Of a stretch of DNA of 64,000 nt, positions 34,625 to 44,804 are shown in pieces. This stretch comes from Croceibacterium ferulae (GTDB taxonomy: Bacteria; Pseudomonadota; Alphaproteobacteria; Sphingomonadales; Sphingomonadaceae), in contig NZ_QZVQ01000012.1 in assembly GCF_003660445.1 (NCBI RefSeq), positions 22,648-86,647 on the forward strand. The letters run 5' to 3'. A program made the position numbers and the translations under genes. The stretch's first letter is position 1. Each line of letters opens with the position of its first letter. The notes beneath the pieces were generated by a model that was not told where the DNA came from, did not search any database, and saw only the letters and a program-made list of their open reading frames with translations.

Positions 34625-36211
34625 ATGCGCGCGACGATCGCCGGATTGCTGGCCATGGCTTTTGCCGCGCCGGCTTGCGCGCAGGCGGTCGTCGATGCCT
34701 CCGCCCCGCTGGGCCATGCGGTAACGATCTACCGCGATCCGGAGCGGCGGCCCACCACGGCCATGAACCGCAGCCGGCCACGTGGTTTCGCCATGATCAC
34801 CGAGCGGCGCCAGGTGACCCTGCCGGTCGGCCAGTCCACCATCCGCTTCACCGGCGTGGCGGAGGGGATGGTCGCAGTCAGCGCCATTGTCACCGGCCTG
34901 CCGGGCGGTCCGGTGGAGCAGAACCGGAACGCCAACCTGCTGGGCCCTGCAGCGCTGGTGGACGGCACGCTGGGCAATCGCGTGACCGTCACCCGCACCA
35001 ACCCGGCCACCGGGGCCGAGCAGGCAGAGGAAGCCATTATCCGCACCCGCGCCGATGGCGGGCTGGTGCTGGAGACAGAGCAGGGGTTCGAGGCGGTGCG
35101 CTGTTCGAGCCTGCCAGAGCGGCTGAGCTTCGACCGGGTGCCGGACGGCTTGTCTGCGCAGCCGGTCTTTTCCATCGAGGCCGCCGATGCCATCGGCGGC
35201 ACTTACGAGGTGGAGCTGACCTATCTTGCTTGGGGGTTCGACTGGCAGGCGCATCATGTCGCCACGTTGAATGCGCCGGGGCAGGCGGCCGGCGAGGCAG
35301 GCGATCTGTCGCTGCGGCTGACCAGCTGGCTGACCCTGCTGAACGACAATGGCCAGAGCTTCCCGGATGCCGAGCTGCTGGTGGTCGCTGGCACGCTGAA
35401 CATCACCAGTAATTTTCGCAGTCTGGCCAGCCCGCCGCGGGCCCGACCGCTCAACCTGACCTGCTATCCGCTGGGAAGCACGTCGCGGGGGACCGAGGCG
35501 TTCGAGCTGGGCGGCGTCGCCCGGCTCGCGGTGCCGGCGCCACCACCCCCGCCTCCTCCACCACCACCGCCGCCTGCGGCAATCACGGTCACCGGCGCGC
35601 GCGTCGCCATGATGGCGCAGGAAGAGGAATTGGGCGGATTGCGGCTGTACCGCGTGCCGGAGCCGGTCACGGTCGCCGCCAAGGGGCAGAAGCAGATCGC
35701 CTTCCTGCAACGGGACGACATCGAGGCAACGCTGATCTATCAGGCATCCTGCCTGCCGGGAAACCCGAGTGAATCCGCACGGCCACTCGCCATGCGGCTC
35801 GAGACGGTGAACGATGCCGCCCATGGTCTGGGCATCGCCTTGCCGGCGGGCGGCCTGACCCTGTTCGAACCGTCAGCCGCCGGCGACCTGCTGGTGGGTG
35901 AGCAGAGCCTGCCGGATCGCGACGCCGGACAGCAGGTCGCGCTGCCGCTGGCGGACAGCACGCAGCTGTTCCTGACCTGCCGGCAGGTCAGCGACGGCCG
36001 CAGGAGCAAGCGGATGGCCGCCACGATCAGCAATGCCGGCAAGGTGCCTGCCCGTGTCCGTCTGCTCCTGTACACGCCAGTTCTCGGGCGCGTCACCGGG
36101 CTGCCCGGCGCACGATTGAAGGACGGCGTCACCGCCACCGAACTGGTCGTTCCGGCTGGAGGCACCCGGCGGCTGCGCTGGACCGTGCGGCCGAGCGCGG
36201 ATGGGAACTGA
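34625..36211 (+). CDS. DUF4139-like secreted protein with polyproline linker (second of a pair)
   Basis: The 528-residue protein has a signal peptide (about 1-21, PACAQA) and the same layout as its upstream neighbour: RQVTLPVGQSTIRFTGVAEG, TYEVELTYLAWGFDWQAHHV, LRLTSWLTLLNDNGQSFPDA and a C-terminal GGTRRLRWTV. It differs in a proline run of about 12 residues (coding bases 35541-35577), followed by AITVTGARVAMMAQEEE, a stretch reminiscent of the N-terminal plug-proximal ITVTGAR motif of TonB receptors. A GGGGAGGGG site precedes the start. It arose probably by duplication of the first gene. Confidence 0.8.
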   Translation: MRATIAGLLAMAFAAPACAQAVVDASAPLGHAVTIYRDPERRPTTAMNRSRPRGFAMITERRQVTLPVGQSTIRFTGVAEGMVAVSAIVTGLPGGPVEQNRNANLLGPAALVDGTLGNRVTVTRTNPATGAEQAEEAIIRTRADGGLVLETEQGFEAVRCSSLPERLSFDRVPDGLSAQPVFSIEAADAIGGTYEVELTYLAWGFDWQAHHVATLNAPGQAAGEAGDLSLRLTSWLTLLNDNGQSFPDAELLVVAGTLNITSNFRSLASPPRARPLNLTCYPLGSTSRGTEAFELGGVARLAVPAPPPPPPPPPPPPAAITVTGARVAMMAQEEELGGLRLYRVPEPVTVAAKGQKQIAFLQRDDIEATLIYQASCLPGNPSESARPLAMRLETVNDAAHGLGIALPAGGLTLFEPSAAGDLLVGEQSLPDRDAGQQVALPLADSTQLFLTCRQVSDGRRSKRMAATISNAGKVPARVRLLLYTPVLGRVTGLPGARLKDGVTATELVVPAGGTRRLRWTVRPSADGN

Positions 36212-36230
36212 TTAAGGTAGGAAATTATCT

Positions 36231-36245
36231 GTTCGCCTCTTGTTC
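36231..36245 (+). promoter_or_regulatory. SOS box (LexA site) upstream of recA
   Basis: GTTC-GCCTCTT-GTTC matches exactly the alphaproteobacterial LexA operator GTTC-N7-GTTC, 90 bases before the recA start. It is followed at once by a palindrome GTTCC-AAA-GGAAC (36242-36254). Confidence 0.9.
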
Positions 36246-36335
36246 CAAAGGAACAAAGCGAATACATGGTCGGAAACATCCACAGCCGCGTTGCAAGAGG
36301 GCTTGCCATGGCGGGGTGTTCTGACGGAGGCACAG

Positions 36336-37403
36336 ATGGCGGCAGAACTGAAGCTGGTCGAAAAGGACAAGAACTTGGACCGTCAGAAGGCATTGGACGC
36401 GGCGCTCGCCCAGATCGACCGCGCATTCGGCAAGGGTTCGGCGATGAGGCTGGGCTCGAAGGAGACCATGCAGGTGGAGTCGATCTCCACCGGGTCGCTT
36501 GGCCTCGACATCGCACTTGGCGTGGGCGGCTTGCCGCGCGGCCGGGTGATCGAGATCTATGGCCCGGAAAGCTCCGGCAAGACCACCCTGGCGCTGCACA
36601 CGATTGCAGAGGCCCAGAAGGGCGGCGGCACGGCTGCCTTCGTCGATGCCGAACATGCGCTGGATCCGGTCTATGCCAAGAAGCTGGGCGTCAACATTGA
36701 CGAGCTGATCGTCTCTCAGCCTGATACGGGCGAGCAGGCGCTGGAGATCGTGGACACGCTGGTGCGGTCCAACGCGATCGACGTGCTGGTGGTCGATTCG
36801 GTTGCGGCGCTGGTGCCGCGGGCGGAGATCGAGGGCGAGATGGGCGACAGCCATGTCGGCCTGCAGGCTCGATTGATGTCGCAATCCCTGCGCAAGCTGA
36901 CCGGCTCCATCAGCCGCAGCCGGTGCATGGTGATCTTCATCAACCAGCTGCGCATGAAGATCGGCGTGATGTACGGCAATCCGGAGACAACGACCGGCGG
37001 CAATGCGCTGAAGTTCTACGCTTCCGTCCGTCTGGACATCCGCCGCACCGGCCAGATCAAGGACCGGGACGAGATCGTGGGCAACGCCACCCGCGTGAAG
37101 GTCGTGAAGAACAAGGTCGCCCCGCCGTTCAAGCAGGTCGAGTTCGACATTATGTATGGCGAAGGCGTGTCCAAGATCGGCGAGATCCTGGATCTGGGCG
37201 TCAAGGCCGGGCTGGTGGAGAAGTCGGGCAGCTGGTTCTCCTATGACAGCGTCCGGATCGGGCAGGGGCGGGAGAACGCCAAGACCTTCCTGAAGGAAAA
37301 TCCGGAACTGCGTGACAAGCTGGAAGCGGCCATTCGCGGCCGGACCGACCAGGTGGCCGAGGAGATGATGGTCGGCCCCGATGCAGAGGATGCCGAGTTC
37401 TGA
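36336..37403 (+). CDS. recA: Recombinase RecA
   Basis: The 355-residue protein polymerises on single-stranded DNA, drives strand exchange and triggers LexA cleavage. Walker A is GPESSGKTT (76-84); other blocks are [50 protein letters not shown] and [14 protein letters not shown]. The acidic C terminus is [11 protein letters not shown]. The ATG at 36336 follows CGGAGG and gives a typical start. LexA control is indicated by the SOS box at 36231-36245. The gene ends at a long hairpin. Confidence 0.99.
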   Translation: MAAELKLVEKDKNLDRQKALDAALAQIDRAFGKGSAMRLGSKETMQVESISTGSLGLDIALGVGGLPRGRVIEIYGPESSGKTTLALHTIAEAQKGGGTAAFVDAEHALDPVYAKKLGVNIDELIVSQPDTGEQALEIVDTLVRSNAIDVLVVDSVAALVPRAEIEGEMGDSHVGLQARLMSQSLRKLTGSISRSRCMVIFINQLRMKIGVMYGNPETTTGGNALKFYASVRLDIRRTGQIKDRDEIVGNATRVKVVKNKVAPPFKQVEFDIMYGEGVSKIGEILDLGVKAGLVEKSGSWFSYDSVRIGQGRENAKTFLKENPELRDKLEAAIRGRTDQVAEEMMVGPDAEDAEF

Positions 37404-37416
37404 GAAAGGCAATGTG

Positions 37417-37448
37417 CCGCGCCATGCCGATCCACGGCATCGGCGCGG
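37417..37448 (+). terminator. Hairpin after recA
   Basis: CCGCGCC-ATGCCG (37417-37429) pairs with CGGCAT-c-GGCGCGG (37435-37448), a 13-bp stem with a five-base loop, 14 bases after the stop. No U tract follows. Confidence 0.6.
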
Positions 37449-37511
37449 TGCGGGCTTGCCGGTTGATCCTGCTTGCCGCCGGCCATTCCGCCGCTTAATC
37501 CCGGCAGCGCA

Positions 37512-40190
37512 ATGACCTCCACCAACGACATCCGCCGCACCTTCCTTGATTTCTTCGGCCGGAACGATCACAAGATCGTGCCGTCAGCCCCGCTGGTGCC
37601 GTATAACGATCCCAGCCTAATGTTCGTGAATGCGGGCATGGTGCCGTTCAAGAACGTGTTCACCGGGCTGGAGGCGCCGCCGGCGCCACGCGCCACCTCC
37701 TCCCAGAAGTGCGTGCGGGCAGGGGGCAAGCACAACGATCTCGACAATGTCGGCTACACCGCCCGACACCTGACCCTGTTCGAGATGCTGGGCAATTTCA
37801 GCTTCGGCGATTACTTCAAGGAACAGGCGATCGAGCACGCCTGGACGCTGGTCACCCGCGAGTTCGGCCTTGCCGCCGACCGGCTCTGCGTCACCGTGTA
37901 TCACACCGATGACGAAGCGGCCGATCTGTGGCGTCGTATCGCCGGCCTGCCCGACGACCGCATCATCCGCATCGCCACCAAGGACAATTTCTGGGCGATG
38001 GGCTCGGACGGCCCATGTGGCCCCTGCTCGGAAATCTTCTGGGACCACGGCCCGGATGTCGCCGGTGGCCCCCCGGGATCGCCGGACGAGGACGGCGATC
38101 GTTTTGTCGAGATCTGGAACCTGGTGTTCATGCAGCACCTGCAGGAGGCCGACCAGATCGTCGCCGATCTGCCGCGTCCGTCGATCGACACCGGCATGGG
38201 GCTGGAACGCATCGCCGGTGTGCTGCAGGGCGTGCATAATGTGTTCGAGACGGACACCTTCCGTACGCTGATCACCGCCAGCCAGGATGCCGTCGGCGCG
38301 CATGCGGACGAGGCGACCATCGCCAGCCACCGCATCATCGCCGATCATCTGCGTTCCACCAGCTTCCTGATTGCCGACGGCGTGCTGCCGGCCAACGAGG
38401 GGCGCGGCTATGTGCTGCGCCGGATCATGCGCCGCGCCATGCGCCATGCGCATCTGCTGGGCGCGGGGCAGCCGCTGATGCACCGGCTGGTGCCCACGCT
38501 GGTGCAGGAGATGGGCCAGGCCTTCCCCGAACTGCCCCGCGCGCAGGCGCTGATCACCGAAGTGCTGGAGCGGGAGGAAACCCGTTTCCGCCAGACGCTG
38601 GACAAGGGCTTGCGGCTGCTGGACGAAGCGACGACCGAACTGGGCGAGGGCGACAGCCTCCCCGGCGCGACGGCCTTCCGTCTCTACGACACGTTCGGTT
38701 TCCCCTACGATCTGACCGAAGATGCCCTGCGCGATCGCGGGATCGCGGTGGATCGCGCCGGCTTCGATGCCGCCATGGCGGAGCAGAAGGCGGCGGCGCG
38801 TGCGGCGTGGAAGGGGTCGGGATCGTCTGCCGACAGCGAGCTGTGGTTCGACATCCTGGAACGCAGCGGCGCCACCGAGTTCACCGGCTATACCGCCACC
38901 AAGGGTGACGGGCAGGTCGTGGCGCTGATCATGAACGGCGTGGAGGTGGCGGAGGCTGCCGCGGGCGACGAGATCGTCATCCTCACCAACCAGACCCCCT
39001 TCTATGGCGAGAGCGGTGGCCAGGTGGGCGACAGCGGCACGGCCACAAGCGACGCGGGCCTGCTGATCGAGATCACCGACACTGCCAAGCCGCTGGGCAA
39101 GCTGCACGCCATGCATGGCCGCGTGGTCACCGGAACGGTGCGGAACGGCAGCGACATCCACTTGGCAGTCGATGTGGAGCGCCGCGACGCGATCCGCGCC
39201 AATCACTCGGCCACGCACCTGCTGCATGCGGCGCTGCGCAATCATCTGGGTGACCATGTCACGCAGAAGGGATCGCTGGTCGCGCCGGACCGGCTGCGCT
39301 TCGACTTCTCTCACCCGCAGCCGCTGACCGCCGCGCAGATCGCCGCCGTGGAAGCTGAGGTGAACGCCGAGATCCGCTTCAACGAGCCGGTAACCACCCG
39401 GCTGATGAGCCCCGACGACGCGGTCGCGGCGGGCGCAATGGCGCTGTTCGGCGAGAAGTATGGCGAGGAAGTGCGCGTGCTTTCGATCGGCCGGGCGGAC
39501 TGGAATGCCAGCGGGCGGACCTACTCGGTGGAACTTTGCGGCGGCATCCATGTGAGCGCCACGGGCGATATCGGCCTGTTCCGCACCATCGGCGAAAGCG
39601 CGGTCAGCTCCGGTGTGCGCCGGATCGAAGCGCTGACGGGTGAGGGTGCGCGCAACTGGGTGGTCGGCCGCGAGGAAGCGTTGAAGAGCATCGCCGCGAC
39701 CGTGAAGACGACACCGGAAGATGCGCCCTCGCGCGTAGTAGCGCTGCTTGACGAGCGTCGGCGGCTCGAGCGTGAACTCGCCGAGGCGAAGAAGCAACTG
39801 GCGCTTGGCGGAGGTGGCGGCACGGCGGCGGCACCGGCGGAGGACGAGGAGATCGCCGGCACCCGCTTCGCCGGGCAGGTGATCCAGGGCCTGGAAGCCC
39901 GCGAACTGCGCGGCCTGCTGGATCAGGCCAAGCAGCGGATGGGATCAGGCGTCGCTGCCATCGTGGCGGTCAATGAAGGGCGCGCCGCCATCGCGGCCGC
40001 CGTGACGGAGGACCTGATCGGCCGTTTCGATGCGGTGCAGCTGGTGCGTGCCGGCGTCGAGGCGCTGGGCGGAAAAGGCGGCGGCGGACGCACCGACATG
40101 GCGCAAGGCGGCGGTCCGGATGGCGATCGCGCGGCCGAGGCTCTGGACGCTGTGCGCGCAGTTCTCACCGGCGAGACTGTCGCCGGTTAG
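37512..40190 (+). CDS. alaS: Alanyl-tRNA synthetase
   Basis: The 892-residue enzyme charges tRNA-Ala. The catalytic class II core is N-terminal ([61 protein letters not shown]). The editing domain has the zinc ligands in HSATHLLHA and CGGIHV, and a C-terminal Gly-rich C-Ala domain ([16 protein letters not shown]) completes it. Length and order are normal. The ATG at 37512 gives MTSTNDIRR. It ends at a perfect hairpin. Confidence 0.98.
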   Translation: MTSTNDIRRTFLDFFGRNDHKIVPSAPLVPYNDPSLMFVNAGMVPFKNVFTGLEAPPAPRATSSQKCVRAGGKHNDLDNVGYTARHLTLFEMLGNFSFGDYFKEQAIEHAWTLVTREFGLAADRLCVTVYHTDDEAADLWRRIAGLPDDRIIRIATKDNFWAMGSDGPCGPCSEIFWDHGPDVAGGPPGSPDEDGDRFVEIWNLVFMQHLQEADQIVADLPRPSIDTGMGLERIAGVLQGVHNVFETDTFRTLITASQDAVGAHADEATIASHRIIADHLRSTSFLIADGVLPANEGRGYVLRRIMRRAMRHAHLLGAGQPLMHRLVPTLVQEMGQAFPELPRAQALITEVLEREETRFRQTLDKGLRLLDEATTELGEGDSLPGATAFRLYDTFGFPYDLTEDALRDRGIAVDRAGFDAAMAEQKAAARAAWKGSGSSADSELWFDILERSGATEFTGYTATKGDGQVVALIMNGVEVAEAAAGDEIVILTNQTPFYGESGGQVGDSGTATSDAGLLIEITDTAKPLGKLHAMHGRVVTGTVRNGSDIHLAVDVERRDAIRANHSATHLLHAALRNHLGDHVTQKGSLVAPDRLRFDFSHPQPLTAAQIAAVEAEVNAEIRFNEPVTTRLMSPDDAVAAGAMALFGEKYGEEVRVLSIGRADWNASGRTYSVELCGGIHVSATGDIGLFRTIGESAVSSGVRRIEALTGEGARNWVVGREEALKSIAATVKTTPEDAPSRVVALLDERRRLERELAEAKKQLALGGGGGTAAAPAEDEEIAGTRFAGQVIQGLEARELRGLLDQAKQRMGSGVAAIVAVNEGRAAIAAAVTEDLIGRFDAVQLVRAGVEALGGKGGGGRTDMAQGGGPDGDRAAEALDAVRAVLTGETVAG

Positions 40191-40199
40191 ACCCTGCGA

Positions 40200-40235
40200 G
40201 TGTCAGCCGCCTGCCCGGATGCAGGCGGCTGACAC
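40200..40235. terminator. Perfect 15-bp hairpin between alaS and a small convergent gene
   Basis: GTGTCAGCCGCCTGC (40200-40214) pairs without mismatch with GCAGGCGGCTGACAC (40221-40235), loop CCGGAT. It lies 10 bases after the alaS stop and 5 bases from the stop of the convergent small gene, so it probably ends both transcripts. No U tract follows. Confidence 0.7.
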
Positions 40236-40239
40236 GGCG

Positions 40240-40416
40240 TTAGCTGCGATTGCCGGACGTGCCGCGAGTTTCAGGTTCGCTGCCTCGGGCGACATCACCC
40301 TTCATGTCGCGATCCTTCCGCCCTTCGCCGACAGGGCCGGCGCCTTCGCCGGTCTGCTTTGCCGGGCTGGTGCCGGAATCGTCCTGACGGTCGGCGGGGT
40401 TGGTCTTCTGGCTCAT
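40240..40416 (-). CDS. Small hydrophilic protein of unknown function
   Basis: The 58-residue protein begins MSQKTNPADRQDD and is made almost wholly of Gly, Asp, Lys, Arg, Ser, Thr and Glu, with no hydrophobic core, so it is probably disordered. The ATG at 40416 has a good ribosome site (GAGAGG, two bases upstream). It lies between alaS and the antiporter, with its own hairpin beyond the stop. Composition resembles small stress-linked hydrophilic proteins, but I recognise no family. Confidence 0.6.
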   Translation of the reverse strand: MSQKTNPADRQDDSGTSPAKQTGEGAGPVGEGRKDRDMKGDVARGSEPETRGTSGNRS

Positions 40417-40485
40417 CGCCTCTCTCCTGTTCTGGTGATCGAACGGGAAACGCACGAGTGCCGCGCTTGGTTCATATCGCGCGTC

Positions 40486-42246
40486 TCAGCCTGCCGTGCT
40501 GGTGCGCAGCTTGGGCTTGTGGTTCAGCGCACCCCCCTGCATGATCGCCTCCCGGAACTCGTCGCGCTTCTCATGAATGGAGGCGATGACCGGTCCTATC
40601 GCCACGCCCAGGTCCACCAGCACCGCCTCCGACAATTGCAGGCTGCTTTCCAGCGTTTCCGGCACGGCGGTCGTGGCACCGCTGCGGTACAGTTCGCCGG
40701 CATGCTCCGGGTCGCGGGCGCGCGCGATGATCGGCAGATCGGGATAGGCGGAGCGCAGCTTGCGGGTGATGCGTTGGGCCAGCACGGGCTCGTCCATGGT
40801 CAGGATCACCGCCGGTGCCTGCGCCAGGCCCAGCCGCTCCAGCGCGTCGGTCCGCGCGCCATTGGCGAACACCGCATTGTATCCTTCCCGCCGGCTGCGT
40901 TCGGCCATGTCCGCATCGGCATCGATCGCGATATATGGCTTGCCGTGGTGGCGCAGCATATCCGCCACCAGCCGTCCCACGCGCCCGCATCCGATGATGA
41001 TGGCGCGCGGCTCGTCCCCCTGATCGGCCGCCTCGGGCATGGAGGGGGCCGGATCCACCCGCCGCCCGATCAGCCGACCCAGCGCCGCCAGCAGCGGGGT
41101 GACCGTAAGCCCGATCGCGGTGACCATCTGCCAGAACTGTGCCGTTCCCGGCTGGATCAGCTGGGCAGTCGCGGCGGTGGCCAGCACGATCAGCGTGGTT
41201 TCCGACGGGCTCGACATCAGGATGCCGCCCTCCGTCGCCGTGCTGAGGCGGGCCCCCATGATCCGCAGCAGCACGCCCGTGACCACCGCCTTCAGCGTCA
41301 GCACGCAGACGACCGCAAGCGCGACGGGGCCGAGATTGGTCCAGAGTTCGACCAGGTCGATGCCCATGCCGACCGTGAGCAGGAACACGCCCAGCGCCAG
41401 GCCCTTGAACGGTTCCATGATCCCTTCGACTTCGACATGGTACTCGGTTTCGGCGATCAGCAGGCCGGCGATCAAGGCACCGAAGATTGGTGACAGGCCG
41501 ATCAGTCCGGTGGCAAGGCTGGCGCCGATCACCACCAGCAGGCTGGCCGCCAGGAACAGTTCGGGGCTCTTGGTCCGGGCCGCCTGGGCGAACAGATGCG
41601 GCAGGGCATAACGACCAATCACCATCATCCCGGCGACCACCACCGCCCCCAGCAGCAGCGTGTCGATCAGACCGTCCACCCCGTTGGTGTTGGCGATGGG
41701 GGCAAGGGCGCCCAGCAGGAAGATGATCGGCACGATCGCGATATCCTCGAACAGCAGCATCGCCAGGGCCGCGCGACCAACCGGGGTCTGTGTGCCGGCC
41801 ATCGGCAGCACCAGGGCGGTGGAGGACAGCGCCAGCGCCAGGCCCAGTCCCAGCGCGCCAGTCCAGTACTGCCCCAGCAGGAACAGCAGACCGGCCAGCA
41901 GACAGGCATTGATCAGCAGTTCCAGCGCACCCAGCCCGAACACCAGCCGGCGCATGGCCCACAGCCGGTTGAAACTGAGTTCCAGGCCAATGGTGAACAG
42001 CAGCAGCACGATGCCGAATTCGGCAAACGGAGCCAGGCCTTCAGGATCGGTGATGGTGACCCAAGTCAGCCAGGGCTGTTCTGGCACCAGCCGGCCCAGA
42101 CCGAACGGGCCGACCAGCAGGCCGACCAGGACGAAGCCGATGATGGGCGTGATACGAAAGCGGGCAAAGACCGGGATGACGATTCCGGCGGCGCCAAGGA
42201 TGACCAGCGCGTCCGACAGGGTAGGGGATATGTGCATTGCGTGCAT
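40486..42246 (-). CDS. KefB/KefC-type monovalent cation:proton antiporter
   Basis: The 586-residue protein has a CPA2 membrane domain of about 12 helices (opening ALVILGAAGIVIPVFARFRI) with the RFRITPIIGFVLVGLLVG and ALALSSTALVLPM blocks. A cytosolic Rossmann TrkA-N domain follows (AIIIGCGRVGRLVADML, with GCGRVG binding NAD(H)). Such proteins exchange K+ or Na+ for H+, gated by nucleotides or glutathione adducts. ATGs at 42246 and 42237 are both plausible. It is divergent from putP. Ion specificity cannot be read. Confidence 0.92.
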   Translation of the reverse strand: MHAMHISPTLSDALVILGAAGIVIPVFARFRITPIIGFVLVGLLVGPFGLGRLVPEQPWLTWVTITDPEGLAPFAEFGIVLLLFTIGLELSFNRLWAMRRLVFGLGALELLINACLLAGLLFLLGQYWTGALGLGLALALSSTALVLPMAGTQTPVGRAALAMLLFEDIAIVPIIFLLGALAPIANTNGVDGLIDTLLLGAVVVAGMMVIGRYALPHLFAQAARTKSPELFLAASLLVVIGASLATGLIGLSPIFGALIAGLLIAETEYHVEVEGIMEPFKGLALGVFLLTVGMGIDLVELWTNLGPVALAVVCVLTLKAVVTGVLLRIMGARLSTATEGGILMSSPSETTLIVLATAATAQLIQPGTAQFWQMVTAIGLTVTPLLAALGRLIGRRVDPAPSMPEAADQGDEPRAIIIGCGRVGRLVADMLRHHGKPYIAIDADADMAERSRREGYNAVFANGARTDALERLGLAQAPAVILTMDEPVLAQRITRKLRSAYPDLPIIARARDPEHAGELYRSGATTAVPETLESSLQLSEAVLVDLGVAIGPVIASIHEKRDEFREAIMQGGALNHKPKLRTSTAG

Positions 42247-42378
42247 GGCGCGCACTATCGGGAAAACCGCAGGCAACACAATGTTTCATAAGTTCGCCTG
42301 CCAAGGCCTGCGCGCCAGATGGCTGCGAATGTCGGGCCGCCGGTTCACAGCGCGAAGTGCGACTGTATGCTGCCCGCC

Positions 42379-43860
42379 ATGCAGCCAATGACAATTCTTG
42401 CTCTCGCCTTCTATTTCGTCCTGATGCTCGGCATCGGGCTGTTCGCCTGGAAGCGTTCGACCGCCGATAGCGAAGGCTATCTGCTGGGTGGGCGCGACCT
42501 CCACCCGGCCGTGGCCGCCCTGTCCGCCGGTGCGTCGGACATGTCGGGCTGGCTGCTGCTGGGCCTGCCGGGCGCGTTGTACCTGTCGGGTCTGTCGGAG
42601 CTGTGGATCGGCATCGGCCTGTTCGCAGGCGCATGGGCCAACTGGCTGCTGGTCGCGCCGCGATTGCGGCAGCAGACGGTGGAATACGGCAATGCGCTGA
42701 CGATCCCGCAATTCCTGGCCAACCGCTTCCCGGAGCGGGCGGTGGCGCTGCGGGTGGTATCGGCGATCATCATTGTGGTGTTCTTCGCGGTCTATTCCGC
42801 TGCAGGCCTCGTCGGCGGGGGCAAGCTGTTCCAGACCAGCTTCCTCCAGAGCGGGGCGCTGGGCATGGAGCCCTACATGCTGGGCGTCTGGCTGACGGCG
42901 CTGGTGGTGCTGGCCTATACGATGGTGGGCGGTTTCCTGGCGGTAAGCCTGACCGATTTCGTGCAGGGCTGCATCATGGTGCTGGCGCTGATCATCATGC
43001 CCCTGGTGGTGATCGACAGCGCTGGCGGCTTCGTCGCCACCGGCGAAGCGTTGCGGCAGGCGCAGCCCGGGTATCTCGAGATGTTCAGCGGTATCGGCGT
43101 GATCGGCTTCTTCTCCGCAATCGCGTGGGGCTTGGGCTATTTCGGGCAACCGCACATCATCGTCCGCTTCATGGCGGTGCGCGAAGGCGGCATTCCGACG
43201 GCGCGCCGGATCGGCATGAGCTGGATGGCAGTGGCGCTGGTCGGCGCGCTGGGCGTCGGGCTGGCCGGGCGGGCTTATGTCGCGGGCGACCCGGCGATCA
43301 CGCTGGCCGATCCGGAGACGATCTTCATCCTGCTGGCGAACACCCTCTTCCACCCCTTCGTCACCGGCTTCCTGCTGGCGGCGCTGCTGGCAGCGATCAT
43401 GAGCACGATCTCCTCGCAATTGCTGGTCGCCTCCAGTTCCCTGACGGAGGATTTCTACCGCCTGTTCCTGCGCAAGAACGCCAGCGAGCGCGAGATGGTG
43501 GATGTGGGGCGGATCTGCGTGGCGCTCGTGTCCATCGCGGCGATCGTCATCGCGGCGGATCCGGACAGCGGCGTGCTGGCGCTGGTCAGCAATGCCTGGG
43601 CCGGCTTCGGCGCTGCGTTCGGCCCGCTGATCGTGCTGGCGCTGACCTGGCGCGGCATGACGGGCAGCGGTGCGCTGGCCGGGCTGGTCACGGGGGCGAC
43701 GGTCGTGATCGGCTGGATCGCGCTGGGCTGGAACGCCAGCTTCCTTGGCGGGCCGGGCGTGTACGAGATCATCCCCGGCTTCGCCCTTTCCTGGCTGGCG
43801 ATCGTGACAGTCAGCCGGCTGACCCGGTCGGGGGCGCGCACGATCCAGACTGCAAGATGA
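42379..43860 (+). CDS. putP: Sodium/proline symporter
   Basis: The 493-residue inner-membrane protein has about 13 helices and follows PutP closely: YLLGGRDLHPAVAALSAGAS, DMSGWLLLGLPGALYLSG, FFAVYSAAGLVGGGKLF, WGLGYFGQPHIIVRFMA and AIMSTISSQLLVASS, which include Na+ site residues. It imports proline with Na+. I use the ATG at 42379. Its last bases overlap a possible start of the pseudouridine synthase gene (ATGA at 43857). Confidence 0.94.
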   Translation: MQPMTILALAFYFVLMLGIGLFAWKRSTADSEGYLLGGRDLHPAVAALSAGASDMSGWLLLGLPGALYLSGLSELWIGIGLFAGAWANWLLVAPRLRQQTVEYGNALTIPQFLANRFPERAVALRVVSAIIIVVFFAVYSAAGLVGGGKLFQTSFLQSGALGMEPYMLGVWLTALVVLAYTMVGGFLAVSLTDFVQGCIMVLALIIMPLVVIDSAGGFVATGEALRQAQPGYLEMFSGIGVIGFFSAIAWGLGYFGQPHIIVRFMAVREGGIPTARRIGMSWMAVALVGALGVGLAGRAYVAGDPAITLADPETIFILLANTLFHPFVTGFLLAALLAAIMSTISSQLLVASSSLTEDFYRLFLRKNASEREMVDVGRICVALVSIAAIVIAADPDSGVLALVSNAWAGFGAAFGPLIVLALTWRGMTGSGALAGLVTGATVVIGWIALGWNASFLGGPGVYEIIPGFALSWLAIVTVSRLTRSGARTIQTAR

Positions 43861-43895
43861 TTGGCGCTGCGGCGCATCGCCGCTATGCGCCGGGG

Positions 43896-44804
43896 ATGGC
43901 CGAACAGGAACAGGATCGCACGGGCGAGCGGATCGCCAAGCTGCTGGCGCGCGCCGGCGTCGCCAGCCGTCGCGAGATCGAGCGGATGATCGCCGATCGC
44001 CGGATCGCACTGGATGGTGTCACCCTCGACACGCCCGCAACGATCCTGCCGGATCTGCGGGGCATCACGGTGGATGGGCAGCCGGTTGCCGAGCCTGAGC
44101 GCACCCGGCTGTTCCGGTTCCACAAGCCGGCCGGCCTGCTGACGGCGGAGCGCGATCCTGCCGGTCGGCCGACCATCTACAACGCCCTGCGCAATGCACT
44201 GCCTGCCGGAACGGGGCGGCTGATGCCGATCGGCCGGCTCGATCTCAACACCGAAGGTCTGCTGCTGATGACCAATGACGGGGAGTTCAAGCGATTGCTG
44301 GAGCTGCCGGTCAACGGCGTCCCGCGCACCTACCGCGCACGCACCTTCGGCGATATCAGCCAGGCGCAGCTGGAGGAGCTGATCGAGGGGATTACTGTCG
44401 AGGGTGTCCGTTACGGCCGAATCGACGCCAATCTGGAACGCAGCACTGGGCGCAACCAGTGGATCGAACTGACGCTGAGCGAGGGCAAGAACCGTGAGGT
44501 TCGCCGCGTGCTGGAGCATCTGGGCCTGCAGGTCAGCCGCCTGCTGCGTACCGCCTACGGACCCTTTCCGCTGGGCGATCTGGCCCGCGGTGCGGCGGAC
44601 GAGGTGCCCCGCGAGGTGACGGATCGCTTCGCCGGGTCCTTGCGCAAGCAGGCCGGCAAGCAGGCGGCAAAGCCTGCGCCGACGGGTACGCCCGGCGGCT
44701 CTGGCGGACAGCCGCAAGGCCGGCCGCCACGACGTTCGGCGGTGCCGCAGGGCAGCGACCGGGGACGTCGGCCCACGGGCACACGCCGCGGGAAGCCGCA
44801 ATGA
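43896..44804 (+). CDS. 23S rRNA pseudouridine synthase (RluB/RsuA family)
   Basis: The 302-residue protein has an N-terminal S4 RNA-binding domain (RIAKLLARAGVASRREIERM). An RsuA-type catalytic domain follows, with the active Asp in GRLDLNTEGLLLMTNDG, then LSEGKNREVRRVLEHLGL. A basic, Gly/Pro-rich tail of about 60 residues (from about 240) ends in RRGKPQ. RluB converts U2605 of 23S rRNA. The ATG at 43896 gives the family start; ATG 43857 overlapping putP is an alternative. The rsmD gene starts within its stop (ATGA), so the two are coupled. Confidence 0.92.
   Translation: MAEQEQDRTGERIAKLLARAGVASRREIERMIADRRIALDGVTLDTPATILPDLRGITVDGQPVAEPERTRLFRFHKPAGLLTAERDPAGRPTIYNALRNALPAGTGRLMPIGRLDLNTEGLLLMTNDGEFKRLLELPVNGVPRTYRARTFGDISQAQLEELIEGITVEGVRYGRIDANLERSTGRNQWIELTLSEGKNREVRRVLEHLGLQVSRLLRTAYGPFPLGDLARGAADEVPREVTDRFAGSLRKQAGKQAAKPAPTGTPGGSGGQPQGRPPRRSAVPQGSDRGRRPTGTRRGKPQ

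Noticed and set aside
35541..35577. Proline-codon run as sequencing error or frameshift
   Set aside because: The frame stays open on both sides and the downstream part matches the upstream paralogue, so it is a real polyproline spacer.
37617..39797. Open frame of over 700 codons on the minus strand opposite alaS
   Set aside because: AlaS is complete and highly conserved on the plus strand; the antisense frame has no family motifs or start signals.
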